Origin: Alentia gelatinosa
Taxonomy: Eukaryota; Annelida; Polychaeta; Phyllodocida; Polynoidae
Assembly (NCBI GenBank): GCA_950022655.1
Contig: OX465580.1
Span: forward strand, 44,948,028 to 45,012,027
Direction: 5' to 3'
DNA: 64,000 bases
Part shown: positions 34,601 through 48,990 of the stretch, piece after piece
Layout: each line of letters begins with the position of its first letter
How positions within the stretch are numbered: position 1 is the stretch's first letter
Notes under the pieces: generated by a model
What the model was told of the DNA's origin: nothing
Seen by the model: only the letters and a program-made list of their open reading frames with translations
The model's database searches: none
Translations under genes and position numbers: made by a program

Positions 34601-37600
34601 TTTATCATCTGCTTCTGCGAGTGGATACTGATCTGTAGCAGCGATCGACCATCCAGACTTGACCATTGACTCAATGTCGGCCACCTACATTTGGTATTCT
34701 CTTTTGCGGGAATCTGCCCGGCGTCCTGGAACATCTGTCCGGGGAGGCTTGTCAATTTTTCATGGCCGCCATATTGCCATCCCAAGGTGCGCAAGCGTCC
34801 TGTGCACAAAAGCTGTTCAGTGAAGCATAACACGGACCGTTCCGGTTGTGGGCAGCAGGCTCTGTGCTCTGTCGATGCCTGCTCTCGTGCGCAGACGACT
34901 TTTTCCCGCGAAAAGCGCGCGAAAATGGGGAGATGAAAGAAGCGCCACCTCCCGGCATTGGATGAGTTGTGACAAGCAGCGTCTCCAGTCTCCTGACTTC
35001 TTTTGATCTCAATGAAATTTAACAGTCTCTGTGAACACACAAAGCCCCATAGGGTTATGATTGGTTTGTTATTGGTATCGTCACTCGTAACTAGCTGACG
35101 ATAAAAGTCGTCTGCTTGTAGAAACAGAACCTTGCGCGGGTTAGTTCACAATCACAGGCACAGTGAAGTGGGACACTGCAATGGGACACACTGCGATCGT
35201 GGGCAGGGGTCATGTTTAAGCCTCATCTCAATTTCCGAAATGGCCAGTAAATACCTCTGACAACTCCGCTGCCTACAGTTGGCTTAATGGAGCCCCAAAT
35301 TTCGCTCTTTATTCAACGACAGAGTCCGATTCTGCTTCCGACCTCGGTTCGGTCGACACGATGCGGGAAAACGAGGCACGTGGCCGACATTAGGAGGGAC
35401 AACAAACGGAAAGGTCATGATATTATCCCGACGGGTCTGTCACGAGTGTTCTATTTTGGCACAAATGGTGACAGATGACAATCAAGACGGCATTGGGATG
35501 TAACTATAGACCTTTCTCAGGTTAATCTCGATGGGCCGCCATTTATCAATGTTAGCACGAAGTATGGATAAAGGTTTAACCAAATCTGATCAAGAGGAGG
35601 AGTGCGCGACGATATCAGATTGAAGGGTAGGCTGTACATTAAGAGTTATTGTATCTATTATCGCCTACTTCTAACTAATATAAAATTGCTACTGTAACAT
35701 TTCCTTGTGGAAAGATTTTAAAAACATTAACATGTACACGATGTGCTCACAACACTCTTACAATAAATTTCACTATGTATCCATTCAGTTCGTCATAACT
35801 GTAATATGGAATCTAGCACTGGTTTCTATGTTCAGGACTATATTTCTATAATCACTTTATATTGTCTCCTATCATTGTCATAGATAGTCACAATGTTCTA
35901 TCGGGCGCCGCGTAAACTTGAAAAGGTCTATACCTCTTGGCGCCTCACAAAGCAGAGAAAACCGCTCCCAGTCCAACCTCACATGATGAAAAGATATCAC
36001 AAATGTCCTTCGCAAACGATTCTAGACAAACCCCCTGATGTTGACCTTGGATGTGAAGTACAAAGGTCATACAAGGAGTGCATGAAAAGGTCAGTGCCTG
36101 AAAGTGGGGCCCAATTTGTTGTGATTCACAACTGGAGACGGCTTCTAGCCCGCTAATGCTCTAGCTGGGTGGTGTGGCAAGCGTAGGGATAATTGTTTAT
36201 GATCATGTCACTATGAGACCATGGCATTTGCACGTCAGATTATTCGGAACTAGAGTTCCCTTTTATGGACCTCCCACCTCATTATCGTGGCCGTGTGTGG
36301 CCTGCTGACGCAGCATGACGTGACGTAGCTTCACGACTATCAAATCCCTGTTTAGGTCTTAGTCCCATTCAGAGGAAATTGTTGCTCTATGCCGACTGAG
36401 AACCGCCATTGCTGAAGGATTCATCTACTAAATTTGTGATCTTCTTTATCATCGTATTTATCATGGCAATAGCATCATAAGAAGAGACAGGGAATGAAAT
36501 GATATCAATATATAGCGGTTTCCTGTTTGGGTTGGGAATCTAGACTGATTGCTTTCTCATGAGCTTGTAAGATTACTGAATCAATTCAATTATGAAACCA
36601 AGTGCGGCTAATTTTACCTAATTATACCCGGAGAAGACATCAAGGTATAGACCAATGTGATTTCGCTTCATAAAGGTTTTGAACAGACATAACCGTTGCT
36701 ACAAAATTAAAAGTAAAGGTTTTACTCCCATCCAAGTCATGTCCAAAGGAGGTCGCCATATAAAACTAACACTCTTGCCAGATGTGTATCATCTACACTT
36801 AGCATCCATACCTTTATGTAATTAATGTCTTTATATACATGCAGTATGTTTTGTAGCCATTTTGTCGACATAGGACTCATTAACATGTGTACATTCAGAT
36901 AAGCAGATACAGATATTGTATCCAGTTAGGAAATATCCTCAACCACTGTCTAGTGCGTATTCGTCGGAACCAATCACAGTACAGCTTTTAATAGTCCGGC
37001 TTGTACGGCACAGATTAAAAACATAGGTCCGTGATGGTCAACCACTGTCTAGTGCATATTCGTCGGAACCAATCACAGTACAGTTTTTGATAGTCCGGTT
37101 TGTACGGCACAGAGTAAAAACATAGGTCTGCGATGGTCAAAGAGAGCACGGCAGATATTGACGACCTGGATTTCCTAGCTGGGTGGTGAAAGGGATAATG
37201 TGGTTCGTTGTTCTATCTATAGCATCAGTTTGACAAGATCTGATTGCTTCCGACGAACACGCTCTAGACAGCCCTCAAAGCAAGAAAAGTGCCTTACCTG
37301 TGTGGATATAGGTGTGCTTCTTCATATCAGACTTCTGGTGGAAGCGCTTCCCGCAGTACTGGCATGGATAGGGGCGTGTGTCGCTGTGGATGAGAAGGTG
37401 GGTTGACAATGTTGATGACCTCTTGAAGCACTTTCCGCACTGCTTGCACTCAAATGTGCGCTCGTGTGTGTGTGTGGCCCTGTGCTGTGACAAGCTAACA
37501 GCATGTCCAAAAGTCTTATCACACACATCACATGCATATGGCCGCTCCCCGTCATGACTTCTGCGAACATGCACTTCCAGACCATGTGATGTGGAGAAGA

Positions 37601-40600
37601 GCTTTGTGCATGTGACACACTCATATGACTTAGATTCTCCTGATGCACTCTTCTTCTTGCTGGATGTCTTGGCTTTGCTTCGACTGGGCTTGCTCTTACA
37701 GGCAGCTTTCGGTGTTGGTGGGACTTCTACTTGGGGCGACGATGGGGATGTGGTGGATAAGTCTGATGCATCCGTCTCCATTTTCTGGTTGGGATCAAAG
37801 TCTATGGCTTGTTGTACCAGGATAGCTCTATAGACGTCGGTGTAACTCAACCGTGACTGCACCTGTTTGAGAATATTGCGCACGTGGTCTCCAGCTTCTG
37901 TAAAAAATAAAAGTAAAAAATGTTCAGCTGTCAATAACCATGACAAATATACCAAACACAATATTTCATAAGTCCGCTATTAGTAAATTATGTACAATGT
38001 CTCTAACACCTATAGATCATTCAGTTCTAATTGTAAGAGGTGGGAATCTCTATCATTGTATCAACTGAGGTTACTAATCATAATTAAGGCCATTGTCACC
38101 TCATTATATGTAATGATACGCATCTGTAATCAAATTATATGAAGCTTTCATGCTGATTGACTAAAAGGGCGAGTGGCAGTAAAGTAGAGTGGAAGGGGGA
38201 AGATTAGGAAAAAAGGGAGAGGGGAATGGTGATACGAAGGCATGGAGCGAACGAGAGGAGGCAACAGGGAGTGAGAGGTGGCTATATAGATGGCTTCAGT
38301 GGAAGGGGTGAAAGCACAGGTTGGTTGGCCTGCCTGATACAGCTCTTCTCCTATCAGAGATCCAGAGAATTCAAGCGGGACAAATTTAATGAGTCCCTAA
38401 TGGGAATGAAACAATACAGCCAACAAAGGGGGGACTAAAGGAAACGGCGTGAAAAATTCAATCAGTCGGGGTAGGATGATAGCGGGTCCATGGTGGGTAT
38501 CAGATTACGGACCCGGTTCCCAGTCCCGTTATTAGATTGAGTAAATCACTACACATGCGATAATAGCGTTAGTCGGCTAATGAATGAGATCTTCACGTTC
38601 TCCCCTCGCAAACTGTTATAAATCACTGTCCACTACATAATTAATCAGCATTGTGTTAACAACGTTACATTCTGCGTTAGCCTCCTCCTACTACCACTAC
38701 GACGTCGACCTTTGTGGAGCGTGTGAGGGATACGGAGGGTGCTCAGGAGATGGACCGGCAGGGTGGGAGGGAGGGGACGCGGGCACCAGCCAGGCACCCG
38801 GCCAGCATTTGCTGCGGAGCGTCTGTTCAAACGACCAATGAAAAATTCACGGCGCATTAAGCCCGGACCTGCTGTTGCGGAAGTTGGAAGAAGGCCTGGA
38901 AACAGATGTCAGTGTCCGCGCACTACTGGAGCATGCCACATCTAAATGAATAGAGAGAGGGATAGGGGGTAGGGACGGGTGGGTAAGGGTGTCTGCCCAG
39001 GAGGCTACCATCCCTCCTTTTATATCTGATTAATTGGTCCAGTCAGCTGAGTAGTCTATCTGTTTTTATTTGAGTGAAATCGCTTCTCAATTCTGGTTGT
39101 TTAGTTGGTATTTTTGTATGAGTTCTTTAATATTTTATTTTTGCATTTGATATTGGAGATTGCAAACAATTTTTTGCTCGGCTTGGTGTCTGATATTTTT
39201 TCTATGTGATCCCAAACAGGGTGGAACGTATTTCATTAATCAAACAGGGAGTTCGTGATGAAAATCCTAATAAAGATCAATTAGGCACTCTAAATGTCTC
39301 CATATACACACAGATAACGACTTTGAAATCTAAACATATCTTAATTGACGATTTTATTTGGATGTTCATGTAAACCTAGAACAGAAGTTATCATAAGATG
39401 AAATATTGTCCATGAAATAACTAAAGATTGGTCTTACGAAATTTCCTATCATAATGCATTAGTCACTGATTCTTTCGTAACATGTAGTGTTTCGTTATAA
39501 CCTAACACTTTACTCCATATGTTTTCTAAGTAAAGGTATTTGTGACGAGAGCAGTAACTGATGAATCTACGCCAATGAAAATTTAAACTGCACTCTAAGA
39601 GCACTACCAGGACGCTGGCATTGATCCAAGTTGTTAGTGCCACAGATACAAACTGTCGCTGAAAGATTTAGTTCTCAGCAATATGTATTATTCTCCCCTT
39701 GTGCTAGTGCTGAATTATATAAGTGGTATTTTCCAGAGGGACACAGAGGGTGAACGTGATTTATATAGTGCCCAACGACACAGAGAATTTTCAATCAGTT
39801 ACCACTTTAGTTTCTGTTTATTATTGTTGTACCATCTGTTGTTGGTATTCTCATGAGCGTATTTTTAATGCATGCGTAGTGCCTCTTGACAAGGTTAGTG
39901 TTTCTATCAGAGAAATAGTTCTATATTTTTAATCTCTGCTTCACTTATGTATTTGCTAGGGAAGTAAAAGTTTCTGGATATGTAATCAATATTCGAAAAC
40001 ACAGTACTACGAATAAGGCCCCCCATCAATTATAAAAAAAGTCGAAAATCATAACTAATAAAGACAATGTGCCACAACAAAGGTATAAGAGGTTCATGAA
40101 TATATTATCTACATTCCCAGACTTTCAAAAATGTTTTGTGAAGTCAGTTAAGTGCTGGCCAGCCATATGACAGAACAGTGGCTTTAGAATATTGCTTCCG
40201 TTTGCAAAACAATGATTGTCGCTTCTTCAGATCTATTTCGCTTTATATTCTTTTTCAGATTCACTTTATATATTGTGTATTGACAATCATCGCTGCATGA
40301 CTACTTCAATGTAGCGAGTGCCGTACACATGGATAAATGTCCCCTTTTTGTATTCCACTTGTTCTTCCAATTGTGTTCCGTTGTTTTCACAGTTCCACAT
40401 CAAAAGAACTTAACAACAGCTTTCGAAGAATATATCAATTGCAAGATTTACTATTGTTGTGTTAGTTCTACTCATACGTTCATTTCATACTACCATTGCT
40501 TACGCAAATTTTTACTCTTTGACCGGTACTGTTCTGAACTCTGTTGTTGTAAAACAAAACTAGTTTTGGGTATATTTAGATTTAACCCATTCAAATATCT

Positions 40601-43600
40601 GTAAACAAGCACAGTTCCATTGTAGGTCTAATAATGTACAAATCAGAAATACCTTTTCATCTATAAACACATAACCAATACTATTTCTAAACCCGAGCGC
40701 CTACTCCGTTGAACCAGATGTGACGATGTGACTCTTGACTCATCAGCAAAAGAACTAAACTTCAGATGGCGTTTCCACACTACAAAATGGGATTAAGACA
40801 TAAATATACAGATGATATCAACACACTTTAAGGTAACTAACCTTTCTGTAATTTCGGCCACTCGGGTTCCGTTCCGCTGGTGGGAGAGGCCATGATACGG
40901 TGGGCGGGGCTTGGGGCGAGACGGTGGGTGGGGCTTGAGGCAGGACTGAGGTACGGGCTGGGGGCGGGACTAGAGGAGGGACTGAGAGACGGGCTGTGGG
41001 CGGGGCTTCCGCCGGATGATGTCATTGATGTGACGTCATCGAGGTACTTCCGTCCTGCACTGGAGAAGTGAGTGGCTCCAGGCGTGGATGGCATGATAAC
41101 GACCGGTGCTGGAGATCCTGAAAAAAAATAACACGCCAATCAATCATTAAACCCTGTTGACAAGTTTATGAAAGTATGATTTGAGTTCAACAACAATTTA
41201 TTGATTCTTGCGTCATAACCTGGGTATCAAATGCATACTAAGGCCCGGCGTCCACCTACTACGATAGAATCGTAGACCTCCCGATATGGCACCGATACAA
41301 AATGTCAAAATCGGTGCCATATCGGGAAGGTGCAAAATCGTAGACATATGTCTAGACATGCCAATCCACCACGCATTGTATGGGGGTTTTATCGGTGTCT
41401 AGTCGCAGAAACGTGGTCAACTGCCCCGATATTAGGGGACCTTCCGACGCGATTTTGATTTTTTATCGGGAGGTGCATCGTAGGGCATATCGGTGCCATA
41501 TCGTAGTAGGTGGACGCCGGGCCTTATGATATCAGAAGGTGTACAGTATCTATGGGTACTATAAAAGTATTTTACACTGAATAGTGGAGGTTTTATCGCT
41601 AATCACCACTATTTTAGAGAGGGTAAATCTACAAGAAAGTACAGCGATAGGTATACAACTACAAGTATGCAACTGTTTTGATAATTTCGCTATTGTTTAC
41701 TTGGTGTGCGCCTGCAATATTCAGGCACGTGAGTATAATGTTAGTTTGACAAAGAACAAATATCTATTTTAGAAAGTGATAGTCCACAGGTGTCGTCCAT
41801 GAACCGACTATTTCTAGGTGTATTTCAATTCTGTATTTTTATGCTATGTTTAAGGTTAGTCGGAAAAAATATGACATGTTTATTTTGCATTTCGGATGAT
41901 GATTTTAGCAGATGACATTCAGATATGTCCTTTTTCACAGCCACTTAATACAAAGTGTATGTAAATATTCTATGGTTAAAATATTGGTTTAATGCTAATT
42001 TGTTATTGTGAAAAATTAATATAAAGAGAGAGAATAAAAATGCAATTCCTATTATGAGATTCGATTTTATATATGGGATAAAACGCTCTATTGTGATTGA
42101 TTAATACATGTGAGTAAACTACCCGCATATATGATTATCATCCCTAGTGTTATTTTATCCATGCCTGTAGGATCACGTGACCTTCCCTCAGGTATAAGCC
42201 CATCAATCGGGACACAGTGTCGAATCCTGAGTCTGTCAATAATCAGTTATGATTTCAGGCACGTGCTGCACATATTTAACACAGTCACCCTCGCAAAAGC
42301 AGCTCAAATAAAGCTGCAAAAGCCACACACACCACATGGAAACTTTTTATGTCCATTATCTGAAGCAAGATCGCTTCAAGTTCCCAAGGCAAACAAAGAA
42401 AACCATTTAGTCAGTGGTGTCATTGATCAAAGGCTTTATGATCCTCTTGTGTCGGCCGCCATGTGCATAGCATCACCATCCCTCTCATGTTCTCTGTTCC
42501 CACGGGAGGTAAATATGCTGTTTTAACATTTCCCTTTTATCAGGTATCGACCAATGCGGCGCGCCATACCCGGCGTGCTGGGCTGGGATGTTCTTGCCTA
42601 TCGACCTGCACGGCCTTCCATAGCGGCCATGGCTCAACAAGTTGTATTGACCGGATCCCCAGGTGAGAGACAGGGGTGTGGGCGATAGTAGGGGCAGATG
42701 TTGGGTTGATTCTCGTTGGTTTCCATATCAATTAGCCGTTGATCCGAGTGCTGACTGCCACAATAATTGGAGAGGTTGAGAGGTACATGTATAGGTGTGA
42801 GGGGTGGGCGGCTGGGGAAATGGGGGTTATTTAATATCGGGAGAGAAGGAGGGGTAGGGGTGAAGGGTGGGTGAGGATTGTAGAAGAAGGGGTAACAGCT
42901 GAAGTTCCCATGAACCAACAGGCGACCGCTGTATTTGTTCAGGATGCCACGTGGTGCACCCAGGGTGACTCCAAGCCTCGCTCTGAACACACCTGAGTGT
43001 GTACATTTCAAGGGGGTGCCCATAGACACCCCCTTTCTCCACATTGAACCTGGCCCGACACCCCACACCCAGCCCGACACCTGTGGCTGTGGTACATAGT
43101 ATATGTTAACCCTTTTCCACAGTACACCTAGAGTATAGTCTGAGTACACAGTACACCTTAGAATGAACAGCCAGCAGTTCAAATCATCCAAACTCTTTGT
43201 CGTGATGATTAGGGGTAGAGATATCTCCGTGAAAAAGCACGATGAAAAATTCCCAATTGGAGAGTTTGAAACCGGAAAACGTCCCTTGAAGGCATTGCGG
43301 TGATAATGATTAAATTGAGCGTGGGGAGGGGTGCTGACCGGGGGGTGAGGTGACACAGAGCAAATAATGCTCGTTATGCCATCAGAAGCGAGCAATACTT
43401 GACTGTGTGGACAAATCCTCACAGATGGGCACAGCCTGTGTGCTACCACAAAGCCCGCTAGCGACCACAGCCAACAAGGCACGATTTACCTTTGCTTCTT
43501 TCATCTAGGGGTGAGGTATTTTTTCACGCCGTGACTCGGGCCCCAAACCCCGGCGGGGCGGCCGATACAAAACGTGGCTTCTCCCGTAGTAATCCCCAAT

Positions 43601-46600
43601 TACGTGCAAATCCATTGTTTGTTTTTATAGCAGATGTTCCTGGGACTGATACGGAGTTAATATAGCCTGTATACATATAGAACACCTTGGTGGTGTGGCC
43701 GGGTGGCGGCTGGGCGGTCGAGAGTACGGAACCTATTCAAATCACGCTGTTTGCAGGCGGGATTTGAACATCATGATTTTTCCAGTGGCAGGGAGAGGAG
43801 GAAGGATTATACTGAGATAAGATACAGCCAGGATGTCTATGTTCCTCGTATTGGTTTACAGCTATCTCTAACCTAGATTTTAGATGTATAGAAATTAAGC
43901 ATCATTTTGAATTTAATACAAACCCTTTAGTACATTTCTACAAGTACATGTGTTTCATATTATTGCATAAGAGAAAGTATTGAGAGGAGTGTTGACGTCT
44001 AATGTGTCAAGAATACACGGAATTACAATGAATTTTAAAATAATCATCGTATATCAATAATAAAATATTTTCAGGATTTTTCCTGAATTTCTTCTTTACT
44101 GTTAAATGTGGGAAAACGTGGCGTATCTGGAAGTGCGAGCCTTTCTCCTACCACATGCGACCACTGAATAGAGAGAAGGGGGAAGCGGGCCGCGGATGTG
44201 CCGCGGCCTCATCTGCATACCCTGTGCGGCGCTCCTGATTGGCTGACACGGCACGTGACAGTCATGTGACTTTGTTGTCGCTTTTTACGGCCGCGTGCGT
44301 TCGACTTGGCAAGTCGCCCGACGTTGCGGTTTGTTATGGGTGCTATGTGTCGAACCACACAGTTCCTATCGAATAGGCAGTAGGTTAGAGCTGCTCTCCT
44401 TTATCTGGGGTGAAACTGGTTCACCCTAGAGCCAAGTTCCGTCAGAACATGGAGGAAATACCCAGGTAAGTGTGATTGAACCTTGCCAAGTAGTGGTACT
44501 CAGCCCGGTGTCACCAAGATTTGACAGTGTATTTACTGGTGTCAAACCCAATGTTTGGTCTCCGATATGCCAGTATCGGAAGTGTGTAGCGAGTCAGATT
44601 ACTCTGATTTGGTCTCTTAGTGGTTTCGACTTTTCTCCAGTCTCATCAGGCATATCGTGGTAGGTACTCTTCTGTGGTCTTCCCTCCCGAAACCAGTTCG
44701 GGAAGAGGATAATACAGCCCATCGTAGATTTCTCTCTATGTTGTGTAGTCCTAACTGTCACTCCCTACCCTGATGTCAAACCCCATTTGGACATGGTATA
44801 TGTTTGTAATTTCTTCGTTCCGATGGACCTGTCGAGGATCCGTGGTTGGAAAAAAAATTTCTTTACTGTTACTTGATATTTGTATCTATCTATGGGCCAG
44901 GATTGGACTACTACTACTTTTTATCCAATCAATATCTGAAAGGCGAAGGTGTCTACATAAAATTTGAAAAGGAGCAATTTGTCATTCGAAATATGGTATT
45001 CAAGAATAGCTTCTTTGTATCATCTTCAAAATAATCTATTTGAAAGTACCTTTCTTAATTCATCCGCTATTTAAATGGCCTTGTTACCTACTTACATGCA
45101 ATCGTATCTTTTCAATATCATTGCTCAGAACAGGCTGGTATCGTAAGGGAAGAAAGCTCGATGAAATACTTATCACTGGTTTTAGTAACCCTGTACGGTG
45201 GTGTAGACTTGGGTATAGACAAAGGTGTCATAATGCCAACATCAGACAGACATATAACACCCCTTTCAATCTGACCCCCATTTATGCATAAAAGGCCACA
45301 TCACTTCTGTTAGTCACATGAAATAATTCAGACGTTAGATTGCATAATGACTATGTCATTTTGAATTGGGAGACTAAAATTCAAATAACGCCCCCAACCC
45401 CTCGTGCCACCCATCCTACCACCCCACCACCATGGCCTCAGTCCAATCCATACGCTCTGCAAGGTGACACCGTATGGTGAAATCAGCCAACTGTGACGCA
45501 TCCTCACCTGCGCCCCCTCCAGGCTACCTGGCTGACTACAATCAGGCTGTCACTTAAATTCTCCTGGTACCTAGAAGTTCACCGCTAATTTAACTAAACT
45601 AGCCCCTCACCCACCAGAACCCCACCTCTCCCCACTCCCTCATCTGTCTCCACGGTTGTTGCACTCGATGTATTTTCTTCGCTGATTTTAAAAAAAAATT
45701 CTATTGTGTCTCTATGTTTTTAGGAGCTTTTATTTTCTTTTTGCCCTCAAAACGTTATTGCCATACTGTGGGGTACATATTTGACTATCCGTATAAAGAG
45801 GTTTTTGGTGACAAGATGCTGTGCTTATTGTTGCTTTACCAGCTGTGCAGCTCCCCCCGAGTGGTGACCTGAGGAACTACAGGTCAGCAGATCTACCTGC
45901 TGATGGCTGGAAGCGGGTTCTTTGTCGGTTTCCTTGTGTTTCACATGAGCTGCCACAAATGGCGCGCGTGAAAGGTAGGAGGGGGGCGTCCTCTTAAAAC
46001 CACGTCAATATATATAGAACGGGATTAGTCAGATAGTCTATCATTTAGGCCGACCAAATACGCAAAAATGTCTTGCTTCGGGCACTCCCCATCTAATCTA
46101 TTGACTTAGCCAGTATTCATGCGTAATCTTTAATGAAATCTGTACATGTGTATCAAAGCTATGGTATTGTAAAGATTGGTTAGGAATCTGTTATTCATAT
46201 AAATTAAACATTGTCACCTACGATGAACTATCGCATGTATCTGGACAATGCTGCTCGGTCCATTGGTCGACATTGCAGATAGTGATGTGCGTATACTGAC
46301 AGGATCAATGATATATAGAGAGAGGGATACGTTTCATTCGCATAAAGGATTGTATTCTCTCTGCATGGGGACATATTTTTCCTATAAATGCGCGACATTA
46401 AATTGCAGGTGGACTACAGAATTACAGTCCGCATTTCTGTTTTTGACGATCAGACTTATAACAGAAATATGTATTCATCTGACACCAAAGACACTGGTTA
46501 TCATTAATTATTCTACTTGAGTTTCAATGGGAGGGAGGGGTGGAGGTTTTGAAGCAGCGGAAGTGCAAAGAGACAGATGAGCCGTTACCGGAAGTTAGCT

Positions 46601-48915
46601 TTGGTCCAGTGCCGGGACCGGACGTGTTAAGGGCAGACAGCACATGCGCGGTGCATATCAATCAATAAGAACAAAATCAAGAAATGAAAGTTGGGATCAG
46701 GGATGTAAATTTCATGGGAAAGGAGAGCGAGGTAGATACTATAATGAATGAGCCATGTGGATTAAATACTACGTTGGTCAAAAACAGTGGGCGACCAAGA
46801 TTGAGTGTGTGTCTCTCTCTCCTCTGGCCCGCTGTCACGGTGGGGAGTTGGAATATATACATGTTAAATATACAGCGTCGAATTTCAGTGGGATTTATTT
46901 AGGATACCGACAGGTGTTGGGAGGCCTGGACCATGGACAATAAAGCGCTTTAGAATATGTTCCTATGTACACAAACTCGTATCGACAACCCGGTGCATAT
47001 GTTCTCTGTTTAAATGTGACTCAGTCGACAGGCTGCTTCAATAAGTTCACATTATGGGCAGGGAGTGGGCATGATGTGACCTATACTACACGGCCCATAC
47101 ACCCATTCTGCCCACACTGTGCCATCAGCATACCCAGGTGAAACCACATTCACCAATGAGCAAACAGGGGCTGAAGGGGCGGCCATTGTTTTAACCTATG
47201 AAAACTTCACACGACTGAAGAGAGGGGTGCAGGAGAGGGAGGGGGGTCACTTGGTCAGACAGGTGGGTCACGTGGTATGCGACTCCAGGACAGACTGATC
47301 ACGTGGTGAGTCATTGGTAACTCGTCGATAGTCGACTTCCGCCACAGGTGTGGCAGCGCCCATAGGGGGCACTGCGGTCGTGTCGTGGCGAGAGAAGTGG
47401 AGGGGGTGTTTTGTAGGGGGGTAGGTTTGGGGGAGGGATGTTAGTTATAGATCACAGGTGAAGCATCACCTGAATTGTTATCACCCACAGGTGTTCATAC
47501 TTAAAACCAACTCGTCCCGCGAGCTCCAATTTTACCTGTGGTAGTAATTCCAATTTCATTCTGCATCCGATTTAACATGGTGCTATGTTCGATAGAAACT
47601 TGTGCACAATTATATATAATTCTATTCTAAACATAACATTCAGTTATGTAATAAGTCACTAAATCAGTGTTGATTGACTAATTGGGTTTACCTTTAAACA
47701 TATCATGAAACATTTGTGCTCACCTCATCCAATTATGTGTGTCGCTATTATCATTTCCAATTTTCCATTCGAGTCGTTGCCATACAAACAACACAGTACA
47801 AATACGTTCCCTTTTATTCCACCTTCAGTGTTGAATACAGGGAGAATGGATGACTTATGAAGTAATAACTAAGACTGCTGGATGACGACCATGGTTCTGA
47901 TAACTGGTCTGCTGATTTATTGAGGAGAGATGCTTGGAGTATACGAATGCCTTCTAACATAAGGGAATCTCAGTTGATTTTCTTGGAGGGTGTAGTTGTA
48001 CACATGGCTGTTATGATGAACAAACGAGTATAGAGAAATCTATACTCGTTGGATGGACCTATTCTAATCTCTTTGGCTTGGATTCTGTACTAGATTATTG
48101 CCGGTCATTATAAGGGAGGCTGTGTGAATAGGGTGGCAGTGATACAGGGGGTAGAGATGGGGGTAGGGGATGATGGGGGTCCTGTGTGGCTGTATGTGGA
48201 CACACACTGCGGCATGCGGCACCCTGATGATCAACAGGGTCATCACCCTGCATCACCCACCCCTATGTCCCACAAATGAGCCAGACTCTAACCAATACAA
48301 ACACAACACAGAGTGTCAACTCACACTAAAATCATCCAACATTCCTCTAAAATTATCTTATAAATTCAAACGTATATGCGGGATAAAAGAACACAAAAAT
48401 GATATATCTGGATTTATATTAGTGGTTAGTTCTTATGCATTAAAATGTGTGAAATTTTAAAGAAAAAAAAGCAGTGACTCAGTGAGTGCCAGAGCGTTGA
48501 GTTGCTCCAAATGATTATCATCTACTCACGGTTGCCACCAGCATAGCCCTTCGTTATGAATGTGGCTCAAGCAATAGTTTCCATTTAACATTGATACGCT
48601 ATAAGTCCATCCTCCATGAACCTGCAGCTAAGGTTGGTCTAGTAAATGGCAAATCTATACCCGTTGTGGTCGCCATGGGAGATTGGTCACATTGAGGGAA
48701 TTGCTGTAATAATGATATTAACTTAATTTGCTGAGCGCTCTTACCACCGATCTACGCACTTAAATGATTGCGTGTTAGACTGCCTGTGGTTATTTCCAGT
48801 TATTGCCGTGGTATATAGACAATGATTGGCAATGTTAGGATGATGGGTTATTTGAAATAGGAATGTTAATTTGGCCCCAAGTGATGTTTACGTATGTCTC
48901 GTAGCAGTCTCCCTC

Positions 48916-48990
<75 letters not shown>

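Larger units (their letters stand above)
29598..37297 (-). other. gfi1: gfi1 intron 3 (7.7 kb)
   Basis: Phase-1 intron between fingers 4 and 5. It holds a pogo-like transposon end, a duplicated ~110-bp segment with an AT microsatellite in one copy, an AT-rich tract at 32.8 kb, a nuclear-receptor half-site cluster at 36.05 kb, a 99-bp tandem duplication at 36.9-37.1 kb and a GC-rich patch at 34.7-34.95 kb. A 197-codon open frame at 34447-35040 (minus) shows no recognisable domain. Confidence 0.8.

Noticed and set aside
34447..35040. 197-codon open frame on the minus strand in gfi1 intron 3
   Set aside because: No domain, overlapping open frames on the other strand through a GC-rich patch; gfi1 exon 3 joins exon 4 in phase without it.
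36939..37136. Possible CRISPR-like or satellite array
   Set aside because: Only two adjacent 99-bp copies with no spacers; a simple duplication in eukaryotic DNA.
42634..43482. 282-codon open frame on the minus strand in gfi1 intron 1
   Set aside because: Longest simple ORF in the window, but low-complexity Pro-rich parts, no domain, and splice phases of gfi1 already fit without it.
43755..43775. GGGATTTGAAC resembling a tRNA T-loop on the minus strand
   Set aside because: No tRNA body upstream on that strand and no cloverleaf.
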